Positions 35,301-43,076 of a stretch of DNA of 64,000 bases are shown here, piece after piece (positions within the stretch are counted from its first letter, which is position 1; each line of letters opens with the position of its first letter). The stretch comes from a bacterium (GTDB taxonomy: Bacteria > UBP15 > UBA6099 > JAJRTR01). The DNA lies in NCBI GenBank assembly GCA_024278215.1, contig JAJRTR010000135.1, positions 13,435-77,434 of the forward strand, given 5' to 3'. The notes beneath the pieces are model-generated. The model saw nothing but the letters and a program-made list of their open reading frames with translations. It was not told the origin of the DNA and did no database searches. Both the position numbers and the translations under genes were made by a program.

Positions 35301-37347
35301 CCGTGTTGATTTTATACTTGTCCTTCCCCTTTTTAGTTCGACCGCTTTTGTAGGAAAGGCCGAATGCGTTTTTGCTGCCGGTCGAGATAGAGTATGTGCT
35401 CTGTTCGTAGCGGACATTGAATTTCCTGTCCTGGCGGATGGGTGTCTTGAAGTAGATATCCCCGGTCTCGTAAAGAACAGAGTATTCGCCGGGCGGGATG
35501 ATCTCACCGGTGTCGGGGTAATATATCTGGACCGAGCCGGGCGCCATGAAAGCATTAGCGCGGTAAGGGCCGATGTCGCCGTCGCCGTCGAGCTGCACTT
35601 CACCGGTCTGTGAGCGGGACTCCGCCATGAGAGCCTGGAAAGTGAAATGTCCGAAGTCATAACCGAACTCGAGTCCGTTGATTTCCTTCTTGAGGTTGAT
35701 CCTGCTCGTGCCGGTGAAAGTCGTTGTGAAATCGCCGAAGTGGACCCGCCCGTCGCTGCCCAGCATCTCGATGTCCAGGTGTTGCGAGGCGCCCGGTGAT
35801 TTCCTCATTGTCCCGTCGACTCTGATGCCGTTCTTGAAGCTACCGTCGAGAAACACGTTCCAGTTCTGTTGCAGCTTGTATTTCGCGATGGAAACGTCTT
35901 CCTGCTTGTTGAGGCTGCTGAGAAAAGCTTTTCGCACCTCGCGCTCGCGGATGATCTGGAAAGCGATGCTGCCGGTCATCCTGAAGTCGCCGGCGCAAAG
36001 CTGCGGCGGTAGCGACTGGTCGCAGCCGTTGTGTTTGGGCTCGATTGTCACAAGCGCGTTCTTTATCAACTGCTTCGAACTCGAGTCGACGGGCAGATAT
36101 GCTTCTTCAAGTGTTACCGGGATGTTCGCACCGGTTTTTATTCCCTTGAAAATCAGCGGAACCACTGTGAGGGGATACTTAAGGCCGGAGAGGTCTTTGG
36201 TAAAGTCGCCCAGCAGGCTCAGCCGTATCTCGCCCTTGCGGTTGTCGACTATATTTGAACCTTCACCGAACGAGTCGTTGTATAAAACAGAGGTCGTCTG
36301 TATGCCCCGCGCCGCACGGACGGCTTCGCGGTATTCCGCGAGCAGCTTTTCCGCCTCTTTCTTTTTCCCATCCATTTCCACTTCGGTAATTTCAACATTC
36401 AGGTTCTTCGCAAGCTTTTTCAGTTCTCCAAGAGACATGTCGTCGACGCTTTTGACTATATTGACACTGTTGGACGGTATTCCCAGGTTGTTGGTATACA
36501 CGAGATGCGCCGGATCATATTTGATCCGCACGTCGATGCCGTCGAGCGAACGGTATTCCGGGAACTTGTAGATAACAAGATCGAGCCGCACCCACTGGTT
36601 GAGGCCGATGACGGCATTCTGTTTCGAGAATCCTACGATGACGTCGGCGTCTTCTTCTTTTTCGGCTGTTTCCATCTTTGTGAAACCCAGCGACATCGCC
36701 ATGGCGTCGGTGTCCTGTTTGCGGGCCTTCTGTATTTTGTATTTGTTTTCGAGCGAGCCGGTGGTAAGCAAAGTGTTTTCGCCGGCGACCGCTGCCATCA
36801 GCAGGGGGTCCATCTCGAGGCCGTCGTAGCCCACTACCTTGAAATAGCCGGGGTTCGACGGAGAAGTCTTCCCGTCGGCGTTCCGGGCGAACGAGGTGAA
36901 ACTGATATATGTGGAACCGGTTTTCTTCATCCTGAACGGAACTTTGATGAAAATCTGCTTCTCCGTAATCGGCTGTCTTGCAAACGCTTTGAATGTGACG
37001 ATCCCTTTATCGGTATCGACTCTGAAGCGCTCGACCAACTCGAAAACCGGGTCGGCGGCGTAGTAGCTCCTGTCTTTGAAAAGCTCGATGTACGCGGGAT
37101 CGACTGTCAGTGTACACTGTCCGCCGGTGAGTTTGTCGCCCTCCTGCGGCATGATATATATATCGAAGTACGACGTTTCATCGACAGGAACGGCAGCACC
37201 GTTTTCGGAAGTGATCCGGAACTGTGCGGCCTGCACGCAGACAATGCAGCCTGCCGCCATGATAAAAGCGAAAAATAATATGCGGAAGCACAGACCGACA
37301 GCCGGTGACGGGACGCCCGTTATGGTTCTGTACGTTCTTTCAGACAT
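32365..37347 (-). CDS. Very large surface protein: cohesin-like N-terminus, outer-membrane-barrel-like C-terminus
   Basis: 1660 residues. A signal peptide (residues about 18-41, FRILFFAFIMAAGCIVCVQA) precedes two cohesin/immunoglobulin-like domains (about 42-165 and 230-450; both contain strings such as IDVRIKYDPAHLVYTNN and CTLTVDPAYIEL). The central part has beta-rich motifs of the type VLYETGDIYFKTPI and VQIYYPDTGEI, as seen in SprA-like and some porin-linked proteins. Roughly residues 1150-1660 alternate polar and hydrophobic residues with many aromatic ends (NLSYKPIRYISLKLKFDK, FKMNLEKRV), resembling a large outer-membrane beta-barrel. Its start overlaps the end of rsmI by 28 bases. Function unknown; perhaps adhesion or export. 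Confidence 0.72.
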   Translation of the reverse strand: MSERTYRTITGVPSPAVGLCFRILFFAFIMAAGCIVCVQAAQFRITSENGAAVPVDETSYFDIYIMPQEGDKLTGGQCTLTVDPAYIELFKDRSYYAADPVFELVERFRVDTDKGIVTFKAFARQPITEKQIFIKVPFRMKKTGSTYISFTSFARNADGKTSPSNPGYFKVVGYDGLEMDPLLMAAVAGENTLLTTGSLENKYKIQKARKQDTDAMAMSLGFTKMETAEKEEDADVIVGFSKQNAVIGLNQWVRLDLVIYKFPEYRSLDGIDVRIKYDPAHLVYTNNLGIPSNSVNIVKSVDDMSLGELKKLAKNLNVEITEVEMDGKKKEAEKLLAEYREAVRAARGIQTTSVLYNDSFGEGSNIVDNRKGEIRLSLLGDFTKDLSGLKYPLTVVPLIFKGIKTGANIPVTLEEAYLPVDSSSKQLIKNALVTIEPKHNGCDQSLPPQLCAGDFRMTGSIAFQIIREREVRKAFLSSLNKQEDVSIAKYKLQQNWNVFLDGSFKNGIRVDGTMRKSPGASQHLDIEMLGSDGRVHFGDFTTTFTGTSRINLKKEINGLEFGYDFGHFTFQALMAESRSQTGEVQLDGDGDIGPYRANAFMAPGSVQIYYPDTGEIIPPGEYSVLYETGDIYFKTPIRQDRKFNVRYEQSTYSISTGSKNAFGLSYKSGRTKKGKDKYKINTAYMLSMAPSGSTRSIFSDSKVFNLDTQVNVEPADCPGYTATNTCVRVNLGNPYILEGSVKVISGATRYTPTSNPETVILGHRSLFSGQIYILYDNGDEDVKNIGLKGSVTIEFSYYNPNIIVEDVVQVLKFVDADTTEGGLPSDMLPGSELVYLSDTQDETAELDNLPLVCFEGKTGDKDDAGLCPGIRPDLDQQEGITYYIETSGDTDYIKFSKDVESNYYGNPTTETKYVLMSYYIAPPELDSGSKFTKTALGIDTHVNVSDNLSFDVQYTRTNSDLASEFTSAEETMIVDTDTRYRNYESKGEICEYVVPTGDIENATGRKLVCKLNNDNISGQGKVLVSMQFCERGQYICKDEDGNDYKCDDKDKAVSYEIYNADNRESDWYTFPCITDPSTGNYIYKSITHNLNTKTDPEFIGVDREQGNLVIYREFDEGEIGGKDMFLVKFGEAFPSEGDRISVSYIYDEVLSEVVDGDAVVLKNSYKYKGFKMNLEKRVIDPYFDTSMSGKVKGNSKETGYIKGDFSLKFLKNWTIGYLTDNSTKKSFSAGKTDSLIETYHKKHNISYSTGRPVWGIKSLSLVHDVKGDSGISGITSANTKLINNLTTNRDYGIKMDLRKLALAVDGGYKVTDIEKAQQVSADTTTVLKNLNLAFSPKSRRGFSLTSAFSRSNVKQTGSRTRKNVYNLSYKPIRYISLKLKFDKNTSRDNDLAETKIDEKNTYTVNLANMYNFTGIKLSFIRNKTSQQVAPTKTDTNTFNFTWNIRKNLKWTPTFTRKVNQTTAAWTKEKERKWTLKYTPRKSKMKLNISWDRTFKDKTTQNLVIPDSASVDTNPDDRNKFTVNLTPTKKIRTTSFYEDQNGSTQPYKYYKLTYNYNASAKAVLSGGYGVKKMVNYPTTEFDIKYAYKYKPGFRIKTNYSSKDQGGTTGVNSINYGFGFTYSVSSRTNFNLDFKKILAKSKSATTKPLEETSFTAGLKSRL

Positions 37348-38210
37348 TGTAAAATTCTGTAGGCTTTGTTCTTGGAAATATCCGCGATTTCCGCCAGTGC
37401 CGCGGCAGTATTACCCGGCGTCGCTTCGAGCCGGGCCAGCACACGGGCGGTTTTCTCAATATCTATCAGGGTCTCACCGGCGGCGACCGGCGGCTCCCCT
37501 CTTCCCTCTAATAATATAGTATATTCCCCTTTTTCTTTCAGATTAAGTCCTTTTTCTTCAATTTCTTTAAATGTAGTTCTCGTGATCTCTTCGTTTATTT
37601 TTGTGAGTTCCCTGAAAAACACAACGCGGCGGTCGCCCAGCACGGCGTACAGGTCGCTTATTGTTCGGCGCACTCTTTTCGCGGACTCGAACAGTATGAC
37701 CGCCCTCTCTTCACGAGCCAGCGCGGCGACAGCTTCCGTCCTTCTCCCCCCGGTACGGGGCAGAAACCCCTCGAACACAAACCGCGACGAAGCAACACCG
37801 GACACGGAAAACGCCGCGGCGATGGCCGACGCGCCCGGCACCGGCACAACCTTCAGCCCACGCGCCGCCGCCGCCGCCACAAGTCCGCCGCCGGGATCGC
37901 TCGCTCCGGGCGTGCCCGCGTCCGACACCAGCGCGCCACTCGCGCCCGCCTCGAGTTCGTCCAGCAGCGCCGGCGTTTTCTTCGCCTCCATATCGCCGGA
38001 AAAACTGCGCAGGCGGGTGCCGATCTCGTAACGGCTAAGCAGCTTCCGCGTTCGCCGTGTGTCCTCCGCCGCTATCCAGTCGACACCGCCCAGTATCTTC
38101 AACGCCCTGAGCGTGATGTCCTCGAGATTGCCTATCGGCGTCGCGACGACATAAAGGACTCCGCCCCCGGGTTCGGTTTTCTTTCCAGAATCTGTCGCAG
38201 ACATATCCAT
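37320..38210 (-). CDS. rsmI: 16S rRNA (cytidine1402-2'-O)-methyltransferase RsmI
   Basis: 296 residues, normal length. Characteristic pieces: VLYVVATPIGNLEDIT, AAEDTRRTRKLL, LVSDAGTPGASDPG, VVPVPGASAIAAAFSVSG, RFVFEGFLPRTGG, VILFESAKRVRRTI and FFRELTKINEEI. It methylates the ribose of C1402 in the decoding site using SAM. The C-terminal region ends in a KNKAYRILQ helix as in other members. The gene is encoded between the large surface protein and the UbiB-like kinase, without functional links to either. Confidence 0.95.
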   Translation of the reverse strand: MDMSATDSGKKTEPGGGVLYVVATPIGNLEDITLRALKILGGVDWIAAEDTRRTRKLLSRYEIGTRLRSFSGDMEAKKTPALLDELEAGASGALVSDAGTPGASDPGGGLVAAAAARGLKVVPVPGASAIAAAFSVSGVASSRFVFEGFLPRTGGRRTEAVAALAREERAVILFESAKRVRRTISDLYAVLGDRRVVFFRELTKINEEITRTTFKEIEEKGLNLKEKGEYTILLEGRGEPPVAAGETLIDIEKTARVLARLEATPGNTAAALAEIADISKNKAYRILQCLKERTEP

Positions 38211-38264
38211 TATTATTTTATTATTTGCTCGATGTGTCCATAGGAAACGGGGATCGGGGTGCCG

Positions 38265-39971
38265 CTACTTGTTTCCGAAGCGTCCCGAGCGGAAAATGGC
38301 GGCGATCCAGACGACCGCCATAATAAGCAGCGTAATGATAAGGATGTCCGGCAACGACTTGCCGAATACGGTTACATCGTCGTATCGCGGAAGGATCGTG
38401 GAAGCGGAAATGAGAAGCGCCGCGAGAATGATGGCAAGCGACAGCCTGTTGACGCTCTGTCCGGCGCGGTCTACGGTGCCCTTTATCGTGTCGACATAAT
38501 TCTCGAGTTCGATCTTCACCTTGAGTTGCCCCTCTTCGAGGCCGCGGGAAATGCGGTCGAGGCGTTTGGGCATGGCGATGACGAGGTCGCGGATGTCGAT
38601 GGCGGTTTTTATGAAGTCTTTGCCCATATTCCGGGGGTCCATTTCGCGCCTTAGCAACATGTGCGCGGCCGGCTCCGCGGCGGCGATCAGATCGAATGTC
38701 GGGTCGAGATGTCGGCCCAGCCCTTCGAGTGTCACCAGCGTTTTGTCCATCAGGGTGAACTCGCCGGGCAGCTTGATCCTGTACTTGAGTCCAATGTTGA
38801 AAAGCTCGACGACGATTTCCTCGATTTTTATCTGGCCGATAGTGATGTCGGCATATTCCTGAAGCAGGCGGCCCGCCTCGCGCACCAGCGCCTTTTTGTC
38901 TGTCGACGGGTCGATCTCCGCGATTTCTTCGAGCACTTCCACCAGCCCCTCGGGGTCGCGCTGCACTATCGAGATGAAATACTTCGCCATGTTGCGCTTC
39001 ATTATCGGGTCCACTATGCCCACCATGCCGAAATCTATCAGCGCCACCACCTGGTTTTCCATTACAAAGATGTTGCCGAAATGCGGGTCCCCGTGAAAAA
39101 TGCCGTCGATAAGTATCATCTTTATAAAGGCATTTGCGATAACTTCGGTCAGATACGTCATATCGTATCCGGCTGCCAGCAGACGTTCTTTCTCTTTTAT
39201 CTTTATGCCGTGGATATACTCCATCGTCAGCACACGTTTGGTGGTGTACTCCCAATAAATCATCGGGATGCAGATAGTTTCGTCGTCTTCAAAGTTCGCC
39301 GCCAGCCTGTCCGCATTCTGTCCCTCGTGCGTATAGTCCAGCTCCTGGTGCATTGTCCTGGTGAATTCTTCGACCCGCTCCATAATGTTATAGAGCCGAG
39401 CCCACTCGAATCGCTTTTCCGCCTGCCGCGCAAGGTCCATCATGATGCTCGTGTCGATGTTCACCATCTGTTCCATGTCGGGCCGCTGCACCTTCACAAC
39501 CACCTCGCGACCGTCGAGCAACACCGCCTCGTGCACCTGGCCGATGGAGGCCGACGCGATGGGCACACGGGCGAACGATCTGAACACCTGGTCCATAGGA
39601 TGCAGCAGGTCGTTTTCTATGATGTCCTGAACCTTCTCGAATGGGAAGGGAGGCACTTCGTCCTGCAACTTCGAGAGTTCTTGGATAATGTCCTGCGGTA
39701 TCATGTCCGGGCGGCTGCTGAGAATCTGGCCGGCCTTCACATAAGTCGGGCCCAGTTCCTCGATCACCCGGCGCATGCGCACGGCGAGCGGCAACTGGTA
39801 GTCGTCCGTGGCGGTTACTTTTTCGCGTAGTGAACGCGGGAAGAATCGCGTGACCTCGAGCGCCTCGGCCACCCAGAAAAAGCCGTGCTTGAAGAACACC
39901 GACGCAACTTCCTTCACGCGGACGCCTTTTTTATAAAATCTCGGTACGAATTGTTCCGGTATAGCAACCAT
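38265..39971 (-). CDS. UbiB/ABC1 family kinase-like protein
   Basis: 568 residues. The KxGQ region is YVKAGQILSSRPD, the Ala-rich nucleotide loop is IASASIGQVHEA with the lysine in VVVKVQRP, the HxxN catalytic segment is FHGDPHFGNIFV, and the DFG-like motif is ALIDFGMVG. Two C-terminal transmembrane helices (about residues 495-515 and 535-560) anchor it. UbiB proteins support ubiquinone or other isoprenoid-lipid synthesis; whether this one acts on quinones or lipids is unknown. Confidence 0.92.
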   Translation of the reverse strand: MVAIPEQFVPRFYKKGVRVKEVASVFFKHGFFWVAEALEVTRFFPRSLREKVTATDDYQLPLAVRMRRVIEELGPTYVKAGQILSSRPDMIPQDIIQELSKLQDEVPPFPFEKVQDIIENDLLHPMDQVFRSFARVPIASASIGQVHEAVLLDGREVVVKVQRPDMEQMVNIDTSIMMDLARQAEKRFEWARLYNIMERVEEFTRTMHQELDYTHEGQNADRLAANFEDDETICIPMIYWEYTTKRVLTMEYIHGIKIKEKERLLAAGYDMTYLTEVIANAFIKMILIDGIFHGDPHFGNIFVMENQVVALIDFGMVGIVDPIMKRNMAKYFISIVQRDPEGLVEVLEEIAEIDPSTDKKALVREAGRLLQEYADITIGQIKIEEIVVELFNIGLKYRIKLPGEFTLMDKTLVTLEGLGRHLDPTFDLIAAAEPAAHMLLRREMDPRNMGKDFIKTAIDIRDLVIAMPKRLDRISRGLEEGQLKVKIELENYVDTIKGTVDRAGQSVNRLSLAIILAALLISASTILPRYDDVTVFGKSLPDILIITLLIMAVVWIAAIFRSGRFGNK

Positions 39972-40322
39972 AATTCAAACCAGACATGTTATGAGTTCAA
40001 AACCTGAATATTTCATTGATGCGTGCTATGTGCGGCTAAAGTGCAGTTCCCGCAACGCGTTGCAGCCGATCCGGGCAAAAACGCTACAGATCGGATTGTA
40101 TTACCCGCATTGGTGAAATATGCGGGTTAATATTTCGCGCAGGCACGCCTCCTCACCGCCCTGTTTCAAACTCTGTAAATACTCTCCTGAAATAATACCA
40201 CAACATGAACATGATGACAAAAACTTCGGCATATCCCCATATCTGTATTCGAGACCTGCGCAAAAACAAGTTGGCACGACGATAGCCTGATATTTTGGCC
40301 CTCGGTGGTGAAATATGCGATG
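39972..40322. other. Intergenic region with family-1 palindrome scraps
   Basis: No gene is supported. A solo left-end palindrome with arms CCCGCAT and ATGCGGG lies at 40104-40126 (centre TGGTGAAAT). A further scrap GGTGAAATATGCGA at 40307-40320 touches the end of the STAS gene. No promoter is clear. Confidence 0.6.
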
Positions 40323-40688
40323 TTAGTGGAGGGTGGAGCCCTCGGAGTGGAAACTGCCTATGGCAGCCTCTTCCGAGCCGAGTATGGGCAGAACTCTGTC
40401 GAGTTCGAGTACGGAAAACACGTTGAAGTTGCGCGGAGAAAGCCCCGTGACTTTCAAGCCGCCGTTGACCGGATTGATGAGTTTGAGGCCGTACATGAGC
40501 GAGCCGACACCGGTGCTGTCGATAAAATCTGTGTCCGCGAGGTTTACGACGATCTTCTGGTGGCCGAACCGGATCAGTGATTCGAGCTTCACTTTCAGAG
40601 AAGGAGCGGACTTAACGTCCAGGTCTCCGGACACGTCGAGCACCACGACATTGCCGATATTTCGTTCATTTATTTTAAATTCCGACAT
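40323..40688 (-). CDS. STAS domain protein (anti-sigma factor antagonist-like)
   Basis: 121 residues. The core shows VVVLDVSGDLDVKSAP, then VVNLADTDFIDSTGVGSL with the Ser of DST as the site normally phosphorylated in SpoIIAA/RsbV proteins, and a C-terminal helix (FSVLELDRVLPIL). It would act as partner switch with an anti-sigma kinase; no kinase or sigma factor gene is adjacent. The stop codon lies next to a repeat scrap, so the last residues (GSFHSEGSTLH) may have come from it. A second STAS gene is divergently transcribed 114 bases away. Confidence 0.88.
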   Translation of the reverse strand: MSEFKINERNIGNVVVLDVSGDLDVKSAPSLKVKLESLIRFGHQKIVVNLADTDFIDSTGVGSLMYGLKLINPVNGGLKVTGLSPRNFNVFSVLELDRVLPILGSEEAAIGSFHSEGSTLH

Positions 40689-40802
40689 AAGAATATCTCA
40701 CAAGATGATTTTATACTGTGATTAGTATAAAGCTCTTCAGATTTTCTTGCAACAGTGGTAGACTAAAAATGATGTGAACGAAGAGATTCCAGGCGGTGAT
40801 AT

Positions 40803-41219
40803 ATGGAATGCGGCGGCTGCGGAGCAAGAGTAAAAAATAATGGTGAAGAATGCAGCTCGTGCGGTTGCTATGTCACTACAAGTTTTTTCGGCAGGCGTCT
40901 GGATAAGTATTATTGGGTAAAGGCCGTCATGGATACTGTTGACTACCTGAACAGGCAGGAGCCCGCGATTCTTTTGAATCTCCATAAGAAGAGCAAGCGG
41001 GTTTTGATTGATTTGAGCGGAGTGAAGTTTATCGACAGCATGGGTATCGGAGAACTTGTGGCGTTGAGCGACAGGCAGGGTTATATGAACCAGGATATTC
41101 GCTTCGTGGTAGACAACGAAAGCGTGTACCGTTCGCTTGAATCTCTAGGGCTGCTGCATGTGCTCGATGTTCATAAATCGGTGGAAGAAGTGCTCGGGGT
41201 ATGGGATATTGGCAAATAG
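40803..41219 (+). CDS. Zinc-ribbon/STAS fusion protein
   Basis: 138 residues. Residues 3-20 contain two CxxC pairs (Cys3, Cys6, Cys17, Cys20), a zinc-ribbon-like knuckle. Residues about 55-135 are a STAS domain with VLIDLSGVKFIDSMGIGEL; the phospho-acceptor Ser is in IDSMG. A stand-alone zinc ribbon on a STAS domain is uncommon. It could add a metal- or nucleic-acid-binding function to partner switching. It ends inside the beginning of the lnt gene. Confidence 0.8.
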   Translation: MECGGCGARVKNNGEECSSCGCYVTTSFFGRRLDKYYWVKAVMDTVDYLNRQEPAILLNLHKKSKRVLIDLSGVKFIDSMGIGELVALSDRQGYMNQDIRFVVDNESVYRSLESLGLLHVLDVHKSVEEVLGVWDIGK

Positions 41220-42780
41220 CGCGCCCGCCTGGAAAAAGTTGTTGTATCTTGCGGCGGCGCCGTTTTCGGGCATGTTGTTGACTTTTTGTTTTTCCCCTTA
41301 CGACCACTATTGTATAGCATGGGCGGCGCTTGTGCCGCTGCTGCTGTCGCTTCGGGGGGCGAGCCCGGCGGGTGCTGCGCTCAGGGGCTATCTGTTCGGT
41401 GCGGCGTATCTGGGCTCCCTTTTCTGGTGGTTTTCTGTTTGCAGGTATCCCGCCGTGCTGGGTTTTTTCGCGTTCACGGCACTGATTCCGATAATATTCA
41501 TACCGTGGGCGTGGCTTACGAACAGGTTGCTGCGCGGCAGGCGCGGGTGGCTGTGGATATGGTTGCCCGTGTGTTTCTGGGTGGCAATCGAGTGGTTCAT
41601 GTCGCAGGGTACATTCGCGTTTCCATGGTGGTCGCTGGGCAACACGCAGGCGCGGAATCTCGTTGTGGCGCAGGCGGCATCGCTCGGCGGTTCATATCTC
41701 ATTTCTTTTATGATTCTGTTGTTCAACTTTTTCCTCTATGCGTGTCTCGCCGGGCGTGTGAAAGAGAACCGTGCGACATGGGTGGCGGCGGGTATCATTA
41801 TCGCTGTTCTCGTGGTCAGAGGCGCTGTTATACTCGGCGGAAGCGGCAGTGGAGCGGGAAAAAGCACGTCGGAGAAACCTGTTTCCGTGGCGCTCATACA
41901 ACCAAGCTACGAGCAGGATGAAAAGGAAGACGGCAGCACGATGCCCGATATATACCGGACGCATATCGAGATGACGGACGAGGCGGTCGAAAAGTACGAA
42001 CCGGACATTGTCGTGTGGTCCGAATCCGTAACATATCTTAACTGGCTTACCGACGGCTACAACTACAAAAATACAATGGATTATCTGCGCAACAGAGACA
42101 TCATGCTGCTGACGGGCGCTTATGAATTCGCCGGCGACGCGATGTACAACGCGGTAGTCGCTATCGATCCCGAGAAAGGCGTTATCAATAAATACCGGAA
42201 GATGCAGCTTGTGCCCTTCGGCGAGATGGTGCCGTACAGAAAACAGATCGAGAGGCTGAGCCCGGCGCTGGGCAGGTGGGTGAATAAGACGATATACGAG
42301 CATGATGTGGGCGCGGGCAAAGAGTACACGATATTTAAAAGCAGATATGGAGATTTCGCAGTGATTGTGTGCTTCGAGTCGGTGATCCCCGCGATACCGC
42401 GCAGGATGGTGCAGCTTGGCGCGCAGTATATATTCATTGTTACAAATGATGCATGGTTTCTGAAGACGCCCGGCGCATATCAGCACGCGCAACTGGCGGC
42501 GATGCGTGCTGTCGAGACCCGGCGCTATGTCGTGCAGGCGGCGAACAGCGGCGTGTCGGTTTTCATCGACCCCTACGGTCGCGTGATCTCGGAAACGCCG
42601 GTGTTCGAGAAGATGATACTCTATGGTAAAGTGCGTCCGATGAGCGTTATCACGTTCTATACACGCTATGGCGATGTATTTGCGGTCGGATGCCTGATTT
42701 TCTGCGCGTTTTGCTTCTGTTTTTTCGGCTGTCGCAGGGTTTTGAGCAGGAGAAGACCACTACCCGGAATATCTCGATAA
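41158..42780 (+). CDS. lnt: Apolipoprotein N-acyltransferase
   Basis: 540 residues if started at the ATG at 41158; a TTG at 41209 (start MANSAPAWKK) gives a smaller overlap with the STAS gene and is equally plausible. Several N-terminal helices (LLYLAAAPFSGMLLTFCFSP onward) precede a nitrilase-like domain with the triad Glu (VVWSESVTYL), Lys (YRKMQLVPFGEMVPYR) and Cys (VIVCFESVIP). The final transmembrane helix is VFAVGCLIFCAFCFCFF. The enzyme N-acylates lipoproteins at the inner membrane; PilP in this window is a probable client. Confidence 0.93.
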   Translation: MCSMFINRWKKCSGYGILANSAPAWKKLLYLAAAPFSGMLLTFCFSPYDHYCIAWAALVPLLLSLRGASPAGAALRGYLFGAAYLGSLFWWFSVCRYPAVLGFFAFTALIPIIFIPWAWLTNRLLRGRRGWLWIWLPVCFWVAIEWFMSQGTFAFPWWSLGNTQARNLVVAQAASLGGSYLISFMILLFNFFLYACLAGRVKENRATWVAAGIIIAVLVVRGAVILGGSGSGAGKSTSEKPVSVALIQPSYEQDEKEDGSTMPDIYRTHIEMTDEAVEKYEPDIVVWSESVTYLNWLTDGYNYKNTMDYLRNRDIMLLTGAYEFAGDAMYNAVVAIDPEKGVINKYRKMQLVPFGEMVPYRKQIERLSPALGRWVNKTIYEHDVGAGKEYTIFKSRYGDFAVIVCFESVIPAIPRRMVQLGAQYIFIVTNDAWFLKTPGAYQHAQLAAMRAVETRRYVVQAANSGVSVFIDPYGRVISETPVFEKMILYGKVRPMSVITFYTRYGDVFAVGCLIFCAFCFCFFGCRRVLSRRRPLPGISR

Positions 42781-42787
42781 TACGTTC

Positions 42788-43075
42788 TCACAAAGTGCCG
42801 TCTGTTGCGCGTTGTTCGAGCCGGTATATGAAAGCGAGCACTTCGGCGACTGCCTGGTAAAGTTCATAGGGAACGGCGTCGCCGAGGTCGAGCCTGACGA
42901 GCATCTCGACCAGATTGCGGTCTTCGTAGAGCGGGACGTCGTGTTCCTGCGCCAGCTCGATGATGCGTTCGGCGATCATCCCTTTGCCGCTTGCCACTAC
43001 GTGCGGGGCGACGTCCTGCTCCATGTCGTATTCGAGGGCCGCGGCTTTTTTATGTTTGTATTGTTCGTCTGCCAT
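42788..43075 (-). CDS. FlhB C-terminal-like protein (YlqH type)
   Basis: 95 residues equivalent only to the cytoplasmic C-terminal domain of FlhB/EscU: AAALEYDMEQDVAPHVVASGKG, then IAERIIELAQEHDVPLYED and PYELYQAVAEVLAFIYRL. The NPTH autocleavage motif is absent. Stand-alone versions (YlqH) accompany FliK-like genes in some bacteria. It begins one base after the stop of the FliK-like gene, so the two are coupled. The rest of the flagellum is not in this window. Confidence 0.85.
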   Translation of the reverse strand: MADEQYKHKKAAALEYDMEQDVAPHVVASGKGMIAERIIELAQEHDVPLYEDRNLVEMLVRLDLGDAVPYELYQAVAEVLAFIYRLEQRATDGTL

Positions 43076-43076
43076 A

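Noticed and set aside
38221-39255. 344-codon minus-strand frame within the UbiB-like gene
   Set aside because: Out of frame with the conserved kinase motifs; shadow.
38661-39830. 389-codon frame antisense to the UbiB-like gene
   Set aside because: Codon usage and composition follow the complement of the real gene.
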